Shown here in pieces: positions 1 to 16,119 of a stretch of DNA of 64,000 nucleotides (the first letter of the stretch is position 1; the number at the start of each line of letters is the position of its first letter). Origin of the DNA: Cetobacterium_A somerae (GTDB taxonomy: Bacteria; Fusobacteriota; Fusobacteriia; Fusobacteriales; Fusobacteriaceae); NCBI RefSeq assembly GCF_044784365.2, contig NZ_CP173065.2; one strand, written 5' to 3'. The translations under genes and the position numbers were made by a program. Below the pieces are notes generated by a model that was not told where the DNA came from, did not search any database, and saw nothing but the letters and a program-made list of their open reading frames with translations.

Positions 1-80
1 CCAAGTACTTTCAGCGTTTATGGGCTTAACTTCCAGGTTCGAAATGTTACTGGGTGTACCTCCATAGCTATCGTTGCCAA
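1..80 (-). rRNA. rrf: 5S rRNA, 3' end cut by window edge
   Basis: This matches the complete 5S copy at 5050-5163 base for base over positions 1-80. The 5' end of the RNA is at position 80, where GTTGCCAA on the plus strand is the complement of the 5S 5' arm. The 3' third lies outside the window. It closes the first rRNA operon, 48 bp downstream of the 23S 3' end. Confidence 0.93.
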
Positions 81-128
81 TCAATATTTAATTTACTTGG
101 ATCATTTGAAACTATATAGTAGTATATT

Positions 129-3045
<2,917 letters not shown>

Positions 3046-3221
3046 TTGTAATATAATTCATATTATTTAGACAGACTAACTACTCAATTTAAGATTGACT
3101 TAAAAATGAATTGTTAGTTAATTTAGAATATTTTCTCAATATCTACTATATAGTTTCCAATGTCCAAGTTTGATAGTAAAGAACACTATCAATCGAATAG
3201 AGAAAAAGTTAGTCTCCTTAG
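3046..3221 (-). other. 16S-23S spacer without tRNA, operon 1
   Basis: The 176-bp AT-rich spacer separates the 3' end of 16S from the 5' end of 23S. I searched for the tRNA-Ile and tRNA-Ala signatures common in this spacer and found none. The matching spacer of operon 2 (8168-8343) looks identical. Confidence 0.8.
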
Positions 3222-4735
<1,514 letters not shown>

Positions 4736-4890
4736 ATATATTTAAAGTCCTAAGACTTACGTTTACACCATTTATTGGTTTGCCATTTCTGGCATTTTGT
4801 TATTTTCATAACTTCTGACTATTTTCTCTATTCGGTTGTTAATGTCCTTTAGTTTTACTTCGTCTGTGGTGTTTCCCACTGACATATATA
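4736..4890 (-). promoter_or_regulatory. rRNA leader with conserved 5' hairpin, operon 1
   Basis: This is the transcribed leader between the promoter and 16S. It starts with a small hairpin, GTCAGTGG-GAAACA-CCACAGAC. The second operon has GTCAGCGG-GAAACA-CCGCCGAC, so a U-A pair is replaced by C-G, which argues that the helix is real. The rest of the leader is AT-rich and nearly the same in both operons. I see no gene in it. Confidence 0.6.
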
Positions 4891-4919
4891 ATCATACCAC
4901 AACGATTAAAGTTTGTCAA
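4891..4919 (-). promoter_or_regulatory. rRNA operon 1 promoter
   Basis: On the minus strand there is a -35 TTGACA (4914-4919), a 17-bp spacer and a -10 TATGAT (4891-4896), a near-consensus vegetative promoter. The remaining DNA from 4920 to 5049 is AT-rich with T-runs following the upstream 5S gene. I see no gene there. Confidence 0.75.
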
Positions 4920-5049
4920 CAAAGTTTTTTTATTTATTTTAAAGTATTATATTGTTTTTTATCATTAACCATTGTTTTCATTGGGTTTGTTTGTTAAAAA
5001 AATATTTTTTTATATGAAAAAATTTGAATTTTACAAAAAATAAAAAAGA

Positions 5050-5163
5050 TTGGCAACTTCCTATCCTCCCAGGGGGCTGCCCCCCAAGTACTTTCAGCGT
5101 TTATGGGCTTAACTTCCAGGTTCGAAATGTTACTGGGTGTACCTCCATAGCTATCGTTGCCAA
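5050..5163 (-). rRNA. rrf: 5S ribosomal RNA, operon 2
   Basis: This is a complete 114-nt 5S gene. The 5' arm TTGGCAAC and 3' arm GTTGCCAA form the terminal helix, and the internal GTTCGAAA-type loop sequences are present. A T-rich stretch follows directly at the 3' end and may serve in termination. The 23S-5S spacer of this operon is 39 bp longer than in operon 1 and contains a small GTGAC-TTT-GTCAC hairpin. Confidence 0.93.
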
Positions 5164-5250
5164 TCAATATTTATTTGTGTGAACTATGAATTCTCCATAG
5201 TCGTGACTTTGTCACTTCTTGGATCATTCAAAACTATATAGTAGTATATT

Positions 5251-8167
<2,917 letters not shown>

Positions 8168-8343
8168 TTGTAATATAATTCATATTATTTAGACAGACTA
8201 ACTACTCAATTTAAGATTGACTTAAAAATGAATTGTTAGTTAATTTAGAATATTTTCTCAATATCTACTATATAGTTTCCAATGTCCAAGTTTGATAGTA
8301 AAGAACACTATCAATCGAATAGAGAAAAAGTTAGTCTCCTTAG

Positions 8344-9857
<1,514 letters not shown>

Positions 9858-10013
9858 ATATATTTAAAGTCCTAAGACTTACGTTTACACCATTTATTGG
9901 TTTGCCATTTCTGGCATTTTGTTATTTTCATAACTTCTGACTATTTTCTCTATTCGGTTGTTAATGTCCTTATCTACAATTCTTGTCGGCGGTGTTTCCC
10001 GCTGACAAAAATT

Positions 10014-10042
10014 ATAGTACCATAAATTTTAAACTTCGTCAA
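10014..10042 (-). promoter_or_regulatory. rRNA operon 2 promoter
   Basis: On the minus strand there is a -35 TTGACG (10037-10042), a 17-bp spacer and a -10 TACTAT (10014-10019). It aligns with the operon 1 promoter, and the hairpin leader beginning GTCAGCGG follows directly. The leader runs from about 10010 to 9858 and contains no gene. Confidence 0.65.
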
Positions 10043-10078
10043 TGATTTATTTTTTTATTTTTAAAAACTTTTTTTAGT

Positions 10079-11413
10079 CTACCATTTTTCATTAAGATTA
10101 TCCTCTGTTTTTCTAATTAAATCATGCAACGCTTTTTGTCTTTGAAGATATTTAGCTCTTCTTTTATTTACACTTTCTTTAGTTGTATTTATTATTGGTA
10201 ATAAGAAACCAGCTATAATTCCAGCTGAAAATCCATTATTATAAAGATTAAGTCCTCCATGAATTACACCAATACTTTGGACTACAGCTATATGTAACAT
10301 TCCTGCTACAACTCCCCATATAGGTCCATACACACCTGCAATTGGAGCTAAAGAAGTTCCAAATAACCCTGATAAAGCTATTGTAAAGCCATCTGTAGTA
10401 CTTCCAAACTTTCCTAAAAATACACCAAATAGTATCGGAGTTATATTTAAAATTGTTTTTCCATAAGCTGAGAATCCAACTATTGTTAATATTCCTGCTA
10501 ATAAAGGACCATTTAAAGTTTGACCTAATAAAATTGGATACATCATAGCTACAAACCCCATAATTCCCATATTTATAAAAGTAAGTCCATATCCATATTT
10601 TATAACAAAATCACTTTTTAATCCCGTATCTTTTAATAATGTCTTATACCCTGAAAAACTTTTATTATTTATGTAGTAACCTATAAATATTAATGATAAA
10701 AACACTCCACTAGATATAACTTTTAGTTCTAAATCGTGTTCTGTTGAAATTATTCTTTGAGGAACAACAACAAATTGGTAAAGCTTTAAAACTGAAGCTA
10801 TTACAGCTCCTAATATTCCTCCAGTAAATCCTAGATTATAAAGATTGAATCCTTCATGAAATCCTGCCATTTTTTTAGCTAATGGTGTTACAATAAATCC
10901 AATTACAATACCTAAAACAATTGCATTTATATATGCATATTCACTTAATACATGAATATTAAAAGCAACTTCACTTATAAATGGAGCTAGTGCACTTGTA
11001 AAAGATATTGTTACTAAAATATCTTTAAAGTCTATGTGCTCATACTTTGAGTAAAGAATTCCACCAACATAAAATGGTAAAATATTTAAAATATTTTTTC
11101 CAAAAAAGGAAAATCCAAATACTGTAAAAAATGATGCTATTGCTATACCATTTAACGGAGTTCCTAGAAGCCTCATTAAAGTATAGTTAAATATAAAAAT
11201 TAAAAAAGCGTTTAAAAATGTCGCTCCCATTCCACCAATAACTAAAAAATCAGTTATCAATACCGTTGGAGATGTCAGAATTCTTATAAATCCTGCTAAT
11301 ACATTTTCTTTCCCTCTTAAAACAAAATAAACAAACATAGCAAAAAGTATTCCTGCTACTACTTCTGTTAGAAGCCAAATCTTTTTGCTTCTATTCCCTT
11401 TAAAATTATCCAA
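10079..11413 (-). CDS. DUF1576 family integral membrane protein
   Basis: This is a polytopic membrane protein of 444 residues with about ten hydrophobic segments and no signal peptide; it matches the DUF1576 family as I remember it. It is an internal duplication. The block FxxFGFSxxGKxILNIxP occurs near residues 96-113 and 308-326, the TSxLAP block near 139-145 and 352-357, and GxNLYNxGFxxG near 188-199 and 387-398. The start is TTG behind AGGGGTG. It is divergent from psuK-psuG across a shared regulatory region. Function is not established; because of this context I infer a possible pseudouridine or nucleoside transporter. A minus-strand promoter (TTGATT, 17 bp, TAAAAT) lies at 11443-11471. 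Confidence 0.8.
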   Translation of the reverse strand: MDNFKGNRSKKIWLLTEVVAGILFAMFVYFVLRGKENVLAGFIRILTSPTVLITDFLVIGGMGATFLNAFLIFIFNYTLMRLLGTPLNGIAIASFFTVFGFSFFGKNILNILPFYVGGILYSKYEHIDFKDILVTISFTSALAPFISEVAFNIHVLSEYAYINAIVLGIVIGFIVTPLAKKMAGFHEGFNLYNLGFTGGILGAVIASVLKLYQFVVVPQRIISTEHDLELKVISSGVFLSLIFIGYYINNKSFSGYKTLLKDTGLKSDFVIKYGYGLTFINMGIMGFVAMMYPILLGQTLNGPLLAGILTIVGFSAYGKTILNITPILFGVFLGKFGSTTDGFTIALSGLFGTSLAPIAGVYGPIWGVVAGMLHIAVVQSIGVIHGGLNLYNNGFSAGIIAGFLLPIINTTKESVNKRRAKYLQRQKALHDLIRKTEDNLNEKW

Positions 11414-11442
11414 TCTATCACCCCTTTTAACTCTCTATTAAA

Positions 11443-11471
11443 ATTTTAATATTTTTTCCATTAAAAATCAA
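11443..11471 (-). promoter_or_regulatory. promoter for DUF1576 gene
   Basis: On the minus strand a -35 TTGATT (11466-11471), a 17-bp spacer and a -10 TAAAAT (11443-11448) lie 30 bp before the start codon. It is back to back with the psuK promoter, so one operator could influence both. Confidence 0.45.
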
Positions 11472-11490
11472 TTTTTTTATATATAAATCA

Positions 11491-11519
11491 TTGACTTTTC
11501 AATACTTCAATGATAATAT
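11491..11519 (+). promoter_or_regulatory. psuK promoter
   Basis: The -35 TTGACT (11491-11496), 17-bp spacer and -10 TAATAT (11514-11519) place transcription start at about 11526, inside the adjacent palindrome. Confidence 0.6.
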
Positions 11520-11556
11520 TTAAACAAAAGTTTATGTATATAAACATTTGTTTAAA
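11519..11556. promoter_or_regulatory. 38-bp palindromic operator at psuK start
   Basis: The arms TTTAAACAAAAGTTTAT (11519-11535) and ATAAACATTTGTTTAAA (11540-11556) are inverted repeats, 17 bp each with one mismatch around a 4-bp GTAT centre. The palindrome begins at the last base of the -10 and ends just before the ribosome binding site, so a bound protein would block transcription. The likely ligand is the winged-helix domain of the PsuK protein itself; this is inferred. Confidence 0.65.
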
Positions 11557-11567
11557 CGGAGGTGTTT

Positions 11568-12653
11568 ATGACCAACAGAGAAAAAGAAATTTTAAAGTGG
11601 ATTGAAGAAAATCCTTTTATATCTCAATCTGAATTAGCAGAAAAAGCTGATATTGCTCGTTCATCTGTTGCAGTACATATTTCTAACTTAATAAAAAAAG
11701 GTAAAATAATTGGAAAAGGATATATTATACAAAAAAAATCTTTCGTTTCTGTTATTGGTGGAACTAATATTGATATTTCAGCTCAATCTTATTCATCTTT
11801 AAAAGACTACGATTCTAATCCTGGGAAAGTTAGCACATCTTTTGGTGGAGTTGGAAGAAATATTGCAGATAATTTATCAAGATTAAATCAAGATGTTGAA
11901 CTAATAACAGTATTAGGTGATGATTTTAACGGTGAAGAAATTAAAAGAAATTGTAAGTCTTTAGGAATAAATATATCTAACTCCTTAACAATTCCAAATT
12001 CACCAACATCAACTTATATATCAATTTTAGATGATAATAATGATATGAAACTAGCTATATCAGCTATGGATCTCTATGATAACCTTTCGATAGATTTTAT
12101 TAAATCTAAGAAAGAGATTTTAGATGAATCAAAGCTATGTATAATTGACACTAATATACCAAAAGAAACTATTGAATATATAGTTAATAATTTTTCAATT
12201 CCATTATTTTTAGATTGTGTTTCTACAACTAAAGCTTTAAAAATAAAAGAATTTATTGGAAAATTCCACACTATAAAGCCTAATCAACTTGAAGCTGAAA
12301 CACTTTCTGGCATAAGTATTATAGATCAAACTTCATTACAAGAATGTGCTAATTTCTTCATTCAAAAAGGAGTTAAGCAAGTTTTTATCTCTTTAGGTGA
12401 AAAAGGCGTGTTCTACTCTAATGGAGAAATATGCGGTCATATGAAACCATTTAGAACAAAAGTTATAAATACTACTGGTGCTGGTGATGCTTTTATGTCT
12501 GGAATCGCCTATAGTTACTTAGAAAATTTAGATATTATTGAAAGTTGTAAAAATGGTATTGCATGTGCTGCAATAGCTATTTCAAGTGAAAAAACAATAA
12601 GTGATAACATGTCTTTAGAAAATATTAATAGAATCAAGGAGGAAAATTTATGA
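11568..12653 (+). CDS. psuK: pseudouridine kinase (PfkB family) with N-terminal winged helix
   Basis: The protein phosphorylates pseudouridine to pseudouridine 5'-phosphate, judged from its PfkB fold and its overlap with psuG. Residues about 1-55 form an HTH typical of winged-helix regulators (REKEILKWIEENPFISQSEL, then a recognition helix around RSSVAVHISNL). Residues about 60-355 are the PfkB kinase, with GGTNID, the substrate loop FGGVGRNIADNL and the ATP/catalytic signature TTGAGDAFMSG containing the base Asp. I chose ATG 11568 because the ideal GGAGG at 11558-11562 overlaps the alternative GTG at 11562. The HTH fusion suggests a kinase that also regulates its own operon. Sugar kinases of other specificity cannot be excluded by sequence alone. 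Confidence 0.88.
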   Translation: MTNREKEILKWIEENPFISQSELAEKADIARSSVAVHISNLIKKGKIIGKGYIIQKKSFVSVIGGTNIDISAQSYSSLKDYDSNPGKVSTSFGGVGRNIADNLSRLNQDVELITVLGDDFNGEEIKRNCKSLGINISNSLTIPNSPTSTYISILDDNNDMKLAISAMDLYDNLSIDFIKSKKEILDESKLCIIDTNIPKETIEYIVNNFSIPLFLDCVSTTKALKIKEFIGKFHTIKPNQLEAETLSGISIIDQTSLQECANFFIQKGVKQVFISLGEKGVFYSNGEICGHMKPFRTKVINTTGAGDAFMSGIAYSYLENLDIIESCKNGIACAAIAISSEKTISDNMSLENINRIKEENL

Positions 12654-13570
12654 ATTTAGCAAAATATTTAGAAATTTCAAAAGAAGTTAGGGAAGCATTA
12701 GAAAATAACAAACCAGTTGTTGCTCTTGAGTCAACTATAATATCTCACGGTATGCCTTATCCACAAAATGTTGAGACTGCTTTAAAAGTTGAAGAAATTG
12801 TTAGAGAAAATGGTGCTGTACCTGCCACTATCGCTATTCTAAATGGAAAACTTAAAGTTGGTTTAAGTAAAGAAGAGGTTGATTACTTAGGAAAAAAAGG
12901 ATTAGAAGTTACTAAAGCTAGTAGAAGAGATATTCCTGCTATATTAGCTTCTGAAGATGATGGTGCTACAACTGTTGCATCTACTATGATTATTGCAGCT
13001 CTTGCTGGTATTAAAGTATTTGCTACAGGAGGTATTGGTGGAGTTCATAGAGGAGCTGAAACAACAATGGACATCTCTGCTGATTTAGAAGAGTTAGCTA
13101 TGACTGATGTAGCTGTTGTTTGTGCTGGAGCTAAATCAATTCTTGATATTGGTTTAACACTTGAATTCTTAGAAACAAAAGGTGTTCCTGTTCTAGGTTA
13201 CCAAACAAAAGAATTACCCGCTTTCTATACTAGAAAAAGTGGATTTAAAGTAGATTATAAAATGGATACACCTGAGCAGATTGCTAAAACTTTAAAGGCT
13301 AAATGGGATGTTAACTTAAAAGGAGGAGTTGTTATTGCAAATCCAATTCCTGAAGAGTTTGCTATGGATTTTGATACAATTACTAATGCTATCAACAACG
13401 CTGTTGCTGAGGCTGAAGAAAAAGGTATCAAAGGAAAAGATAGTACTCCATTCCTACTTGCTAAAGTTAAAGATATTACAAAAGGAAAGAGTTTAGAATC
13501 TAATATTCAATTAGTTTTCAATAATGCTAAACTGGCTTCTGAAATAGCTAAAAATTATTGCGAATTATAA
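12650..13570 (+). CDS. psuG: pseudouridine-5'-phosphate glycosidase
   Basis: This enzyme reversibly splits pseudouridine 5'-phosphate into uracil and ribose 5-phosphate, the step after PsuK. The 306-residue length is normal. Family motifs seen are ALESTIISHGMPYPQN near the N terminus, the GGIGGVHRGAE loop in the middle and NPIPEEFAM near residue 225. The ATG overlaps the psuK stop as ATGA, and the ribosome binding site AAGGAGG lies inside the end of psuK, so the two are translationally coupled. The cofactor is Mn2+ in the characterised enzymes. Confidence 0.95.
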   Translation: MNLAKYLEISKEVREALENNKPVVALESTIISHGMPYPQNVETALKVEEIVRENGAVPATIAILNGKLKVGLSKEEVDYLGKKGLEVTKASRRDIPAILASEDDGATTVASTMIIAALAGIKVFATGGIGGVHRGAETTMDISADLEELAMTDVAVVCAGAKSILDIGLTLEFLETKGVPVLGYQTKELPAFYTRKSGFKVDYKMDTPEQIAKTLKAKWDVNLKGGVVIANPIPEEFAMDFDTITNAINNAVAEAEEKGIKGKDSTPFLLAKVKDITKGKSLESNIQLVFNNAKLASEIAKNYCEL

Positions 13571-13575
13571 AATAA

Positions 13576-13620
13576 CAAATCCCTCTTCTAGGTTTTTCTA
13601 AAAGAGGGATTTATTATTTT
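13576..13620 (+). terminator. terminator of psuKG
   Basis: The stem AAATCCCTCTT/AAGAGGGATTT (13578-13588 with 13602-13612) is followed by TATTATTTTTAT. It separates psuKG from the convergent tRNA-Gln. Confidence 0.8.
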
Positions 13621-13631
13621 TATAAAAATAT

Positions 13632-13660
13632 AAAAAAAACAGGAACATATAAGTTCCCGT
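13632..13660 (-). terminator. terminator after tRNA-Gln
   Basis: On the minus strand the stem ACGGGAAC/GTTCCTGT with loop TTATAT is followed by a run of T. It lies 17 bp beyond the tRNA 3' end. Confidence 0.75.
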
Positions 13661-13676
13661 TAAATACTATTTTAAA

Positions 13677-13751
13677 TGGCTGGGGTGGCTGGATTCGAAC
13701 CAACGCATGACGGAGTCAAAGTCCGTTGCCTTACCGCTTGGCGACACCCCA
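13677..13751 (-). tRNA. tRNA-Gln (anticodon TTG)
   Basis: This is a 75-nt cloverleaf on the minus strand with the CCA end encoded. The acceptor arms TGGGGTG and CACCCCA pair. The D-loop AAGCGGTAAGGC, the T-loop GGTTCGAATCC and the anticodon arm ACGGA-CTTTGAC-TCCGT are clear, and the loop gives anticodon TTG. Confidence 0.95.
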
Positions 13752-13762
13752 ACATCAATAAA

Positions 13763-13791
13763 ATAATATCATTTTTTTTTGACATTGTCAA
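13763..13791 (-). promoter_or_regulatory. tRNA-Gln promoter
   Basis: On the minus strand there is a consensus -35 TTGACA (13786-13791), a 17-bp spacer and a -10 TATTAT (13763-13768), about 12 bp before the tRNA 5' end. Confidence 0.75.
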
Positions 13792-13798
13792 CGATTTT

Positions 13799-14110
13799 TT
13801 ATTCTTCTACAATTTCTTCTTCTACTACTTCTATTGGTGTTATTTCCTGCGACATAACCTCTTTATACTTAGCTATAACAGAATCTGTTATATCCTTTCT
13901 AAGTTCAGGTGTTATCGGGTGAGCTATATCCTTGTATTCTCCATCAGGCATTTTTCTTGAAGGCATAGCAACAAACATTCCTTTTTGACCATCAATTACT
14001 TTTAATCCATGAATTACAAAACATTCTTCAAAAGTAACATCTGCATAAGCTTTTAACTTAAGTTCGTTTTCATTTTTCACTGTTCTCAATCTTACATCTG
14101 TAATTCTCAT
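13799..14110 (-). CDS. spoVG: SpoVG family RNA/DNA-binding regulator
   Basis: SpoVG is a small nucleic-acid-binding protein involved in septation and gene regulation in Gram-positives, and it is conserved in non-sporulating bacteria. The 103-residue protein opens with MRITDVRLR and carries the family core FVIHGLKVIDGQKGMFVAMP and the DIAHPI motif. The C terminus is acidic (EVVEEEIVEE). It is the last gene of the mfd-mazG-rqcP-ispE-spoVG run, 32 bp after ispE. Confidence 0.94.
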   Translation of the reverse strand: MRITDVRLRTVKNENELKLKAYADVTFEECFVIHGLKVIDGQKGMFVAMPSRKMPDGEYKDIAHPITPELRKDITDSVIAKYKEVMSQEITPIEVVEEEIVEE

Positions 14111-14142
14111 TCTAAATGCACCTTCCTTATGATTTAGTAGTT

Positions 14143-15003
14143 TTATTTAAAATTGCAAAGAAATATCTCGCAATCGTTAAATCTGTGTCTTAGTTTACTA
14201 ATTTTCTCATCAATATCCTCTATTAAAAATGCATAAAATGCACTTCCACTTCCTGACATAAAAAACTTTAACTCTTCTACTTCTTTTAGTTTATTTCTAA
14301 ACTCAATCAAATTTTTATCTGATTTTAACAGTGCTTCTTCTAAATTATTTTCAATATATTCTTCAACTAATGATAAATCATTTTCCTTCAAACCTTGTAT
14401 TATATTATCTATATTTGATTTTCTAGGATTATCTATATTTTTCATTTGTTTATAAGCTTCAACTGTAGATACTCCAAAAGGAGGTTTAATTATAACCAAA
14501 GAAACTTTTAAATTATTTTCAATTTCTTGTAGTTTTTCACCTATTCCTTGAACTCTTGAAGGTTTATTTAGTATAAAAAAAGGAATATCTGCTCCTATAC
14601 TTTTCCCTAATTCTACCAACTCTCCAAAAGATAAGATATTACCATGAAATTTATTTAAAAAATTTAAAAATATCGCTCCATTGGAACTCCCACCACCTAA
14701 TCCTGCTTGATGTGGAATAATCTTTTCTAAAAAAACTTCCATACTTAAAGGAGCTAATTTTACTTTTTCATAAAATTTTATATATATTTTATAAAGAATA
14801 TTACTTGAATCTACTGGAATATCCTTTTTATTTGTTTTTATTTTTAAATCACCACTTTTATCTTCAACTTTTATTATTAAATTATCACATAAATCAATCG
14901 GTATCATAGTCATATCTAAAAGATGATATCCATTTTCTAAGACACCAACTATATTTAAACCAATATTTATTTTAGCATTTGATTGAAGATTAAATATTTT
15001 CAT
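14143..15003 (-). CDS. ispE: 4-diphosphocytidyl-2-C-methyl-D-erythritol kinase
   Basis: IspE performs the ATP-dependent phosphorylation of CDP-methylerythritol in the MEP isoprenoid pathway. It is a GHMP kinase: KINIGLNIVG at residues 11-20 includes the substrate lysine region, PHQAGLGGGSSNGA at 97-110 is the ATP loop, and FFMSGSGSAFYA lies near residue 255. The 286-residue length is typical. The start codon touches the rqcP stop, so the pair is coupled. Confidence 0.95.
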   Translation of the reverse strand: MKIFNLQSNAKINIGLNIVGVLENGYHLLDMTMIPIDLCDNLIIKVEDKSGDLKIKTNKKDIPVDSSNILYKIYIKFYEKVKLAPLSMEVFLEKIIPHQAGLGGGSSNGAIFLNFLNKFHGNILSFGELVELGKSIGADIPFFILNKPSRVQGIGEKLQEIENNLKVSLVIIKPPFGVSTVEAYKQMKNIDNPRKSNIDNIIQGLKENDLSLVEEYIENNLEEALLKSDKNLIEFRNKLKEVEELKFFMSGSGSAFYAFLIEDIDEKISKLRHRFNDCEIFLCNFK

Positions 15004-15293
15004 TAAAATATATCCTCCTCACCATCTAAATCAATAACTATACCCTTACTATCTAGTAATTCTACTAATTCAGATGTTTTGCTCTTAGCTACATTTCCTT
15101 CTGGTACCTCCAATATTTTAAATTTAAAATATTTATTATAATACTCAAGCTCTAATTCCATTCCAACTTTAACTTCAGTACTAGCTTTTGCTACCTTACC
15201 ATTTAATTTTGCTTTCCCACCATCAACTACTATTTTAGCAACTGGTCTTCTTTTTATTATTCTACTTACTTTTAAAAACTTGTCTAATCTCAT
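15003..15293 (-). CDS. rqcP: S4-domain protein of ribosome-associated quality control
   Basis: This is a 96-residue S4 RNA-binding protein of the RqcP/YabO (Hsp15-like) family. The S4 domain covers residues 1-60 (MRLDKFLKVSRIIKRRPVA, then KLNGKVAKASTEVKVG). In Firmicutes the homologue assists alanine tailing on stalled 50S subunits with RqcH; that role is inferred here. Its place between mazG and ispE mirrors the yabN-yabO order of Bacillus. Confidence 0.88.
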   Translation of the reverse strand: MRLDKFLKVSRIIKRRPVAKIVVDGGKAKLNGKVAKASTEVKVGMELELEYYNKYFKFKILEVPEGNVAKSKTSELVELLDSKGIVIDLDGEEDIF

Positions 15294-15366
15294 CTTGCCA
15301 CTTCCTTTTTCGTAATATTATATATACCTTATTTTTTTCATATGTCAATAGTTCTAAAAAATATTT

Positions 15367-16119
15367 TTATTTTTTAGCCTCTTCCCAAACTCTATCCATC
15401 TCCTCAAGAGTTGCTTCTTCCACATTACAATTCTTTTCAACATACCTAAAACGTCTCTCGAATTTATTAGACGCTTCATTTAAACAAAGCTCAGGATTTA
15501 TTCCTAAATGCCTAGATAAATTAACTAAAGCAAAGAATAAATCTCCTAGCTCTTCTCTAGCTTTTTTCTCATCTCCAACCATAACTTCATCTCTCAATTC
15601 ATCTATCTCTTCTTCTACTTTATCTATAACTCCATGAATTTCAGGCCAGTCAAATCCTACCTTAGATGCTTTTTTTTGAAGTTTTTCAGCTCTTAAAAGT
15701 GCTGACATTCCCTTTGGAACTCCATCTAAAATAGAGATTCTTTCTGCATGCTCTTTTTCATCTTTTTTTATTTTTTCCCAATTAATTAAAACTTCATCTG
15801 ATGTCTTTACATCTATCCCATTTCCAAAAACATGCGGATGTCTTCTTATCATTTTTTCTGAGATACCATCAATGACATCTTCTATTTTAAATTCACCTTT
15901 TTCTTCACATATATTAGATTGAAAAACTACTTGAAGTAACAGGTCTCCTAACTCACCTTTTAGCTTTTCTCCTCCCTCATCCATAGCTTCTAAAACTTCA
16001 TATGTTTCTTCTAATAAATGAGGCTTTAAACTTTCTAAAGTTTGCTCTCTATCCCAAGGACAACCATTTGGTTCTCTTAATTTTTTTATAATTTCTACAA
16101 ATTCATCAAACTTTTTCAT
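15367..16119 (-). CDS. mazG: nucleoside triphosphate pyrophosphohydrolase MazG
   Basis: MazG hydrolyses non-canonical (d)NTPs to monophosphates and pyrophosphate. The 250-residue protein has two MazG domains, with the first beginning at LREPNGCPWDREQTLESLKPHLLEE and holding the metal-binding EExxE/ExxD pattern, and the second near 170-215 (EELGDLFFALVNLSRHLG). Its start overlaps the end of mfd by 14 bp, indicating translational coupling. Confidence 0.94.
   Translation of the reverse strand: MKKFDEFVEIIKKLREPNGCPWDREQTLESLKPHLLEETYEVLEAMDEGGEKLKGELGDLLLQVVFQSNICEEKGEFKIEDVIDGISEKMIRRHPHVFGNGIDVKTSDEVLINWEKIKKDEKEHAERISILDGVPKGMSALLRAEKLQKKASKVGFDWPEIHGVIDKVEEEIDELRDEVMVGDEKKAREELGDLFFALVNLSRHLGINPELCLNEASNKFERRFRYVEKNCNVEEATLEEMDRVWEEAKK

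Noticed and set aside
3046..3221. tRNA-Ile/Ala genes in the rRNA spacer
   Set aside because: No cloverleaf, T-loop GTTCGAATC or CCA end could be found in either spacer copy.
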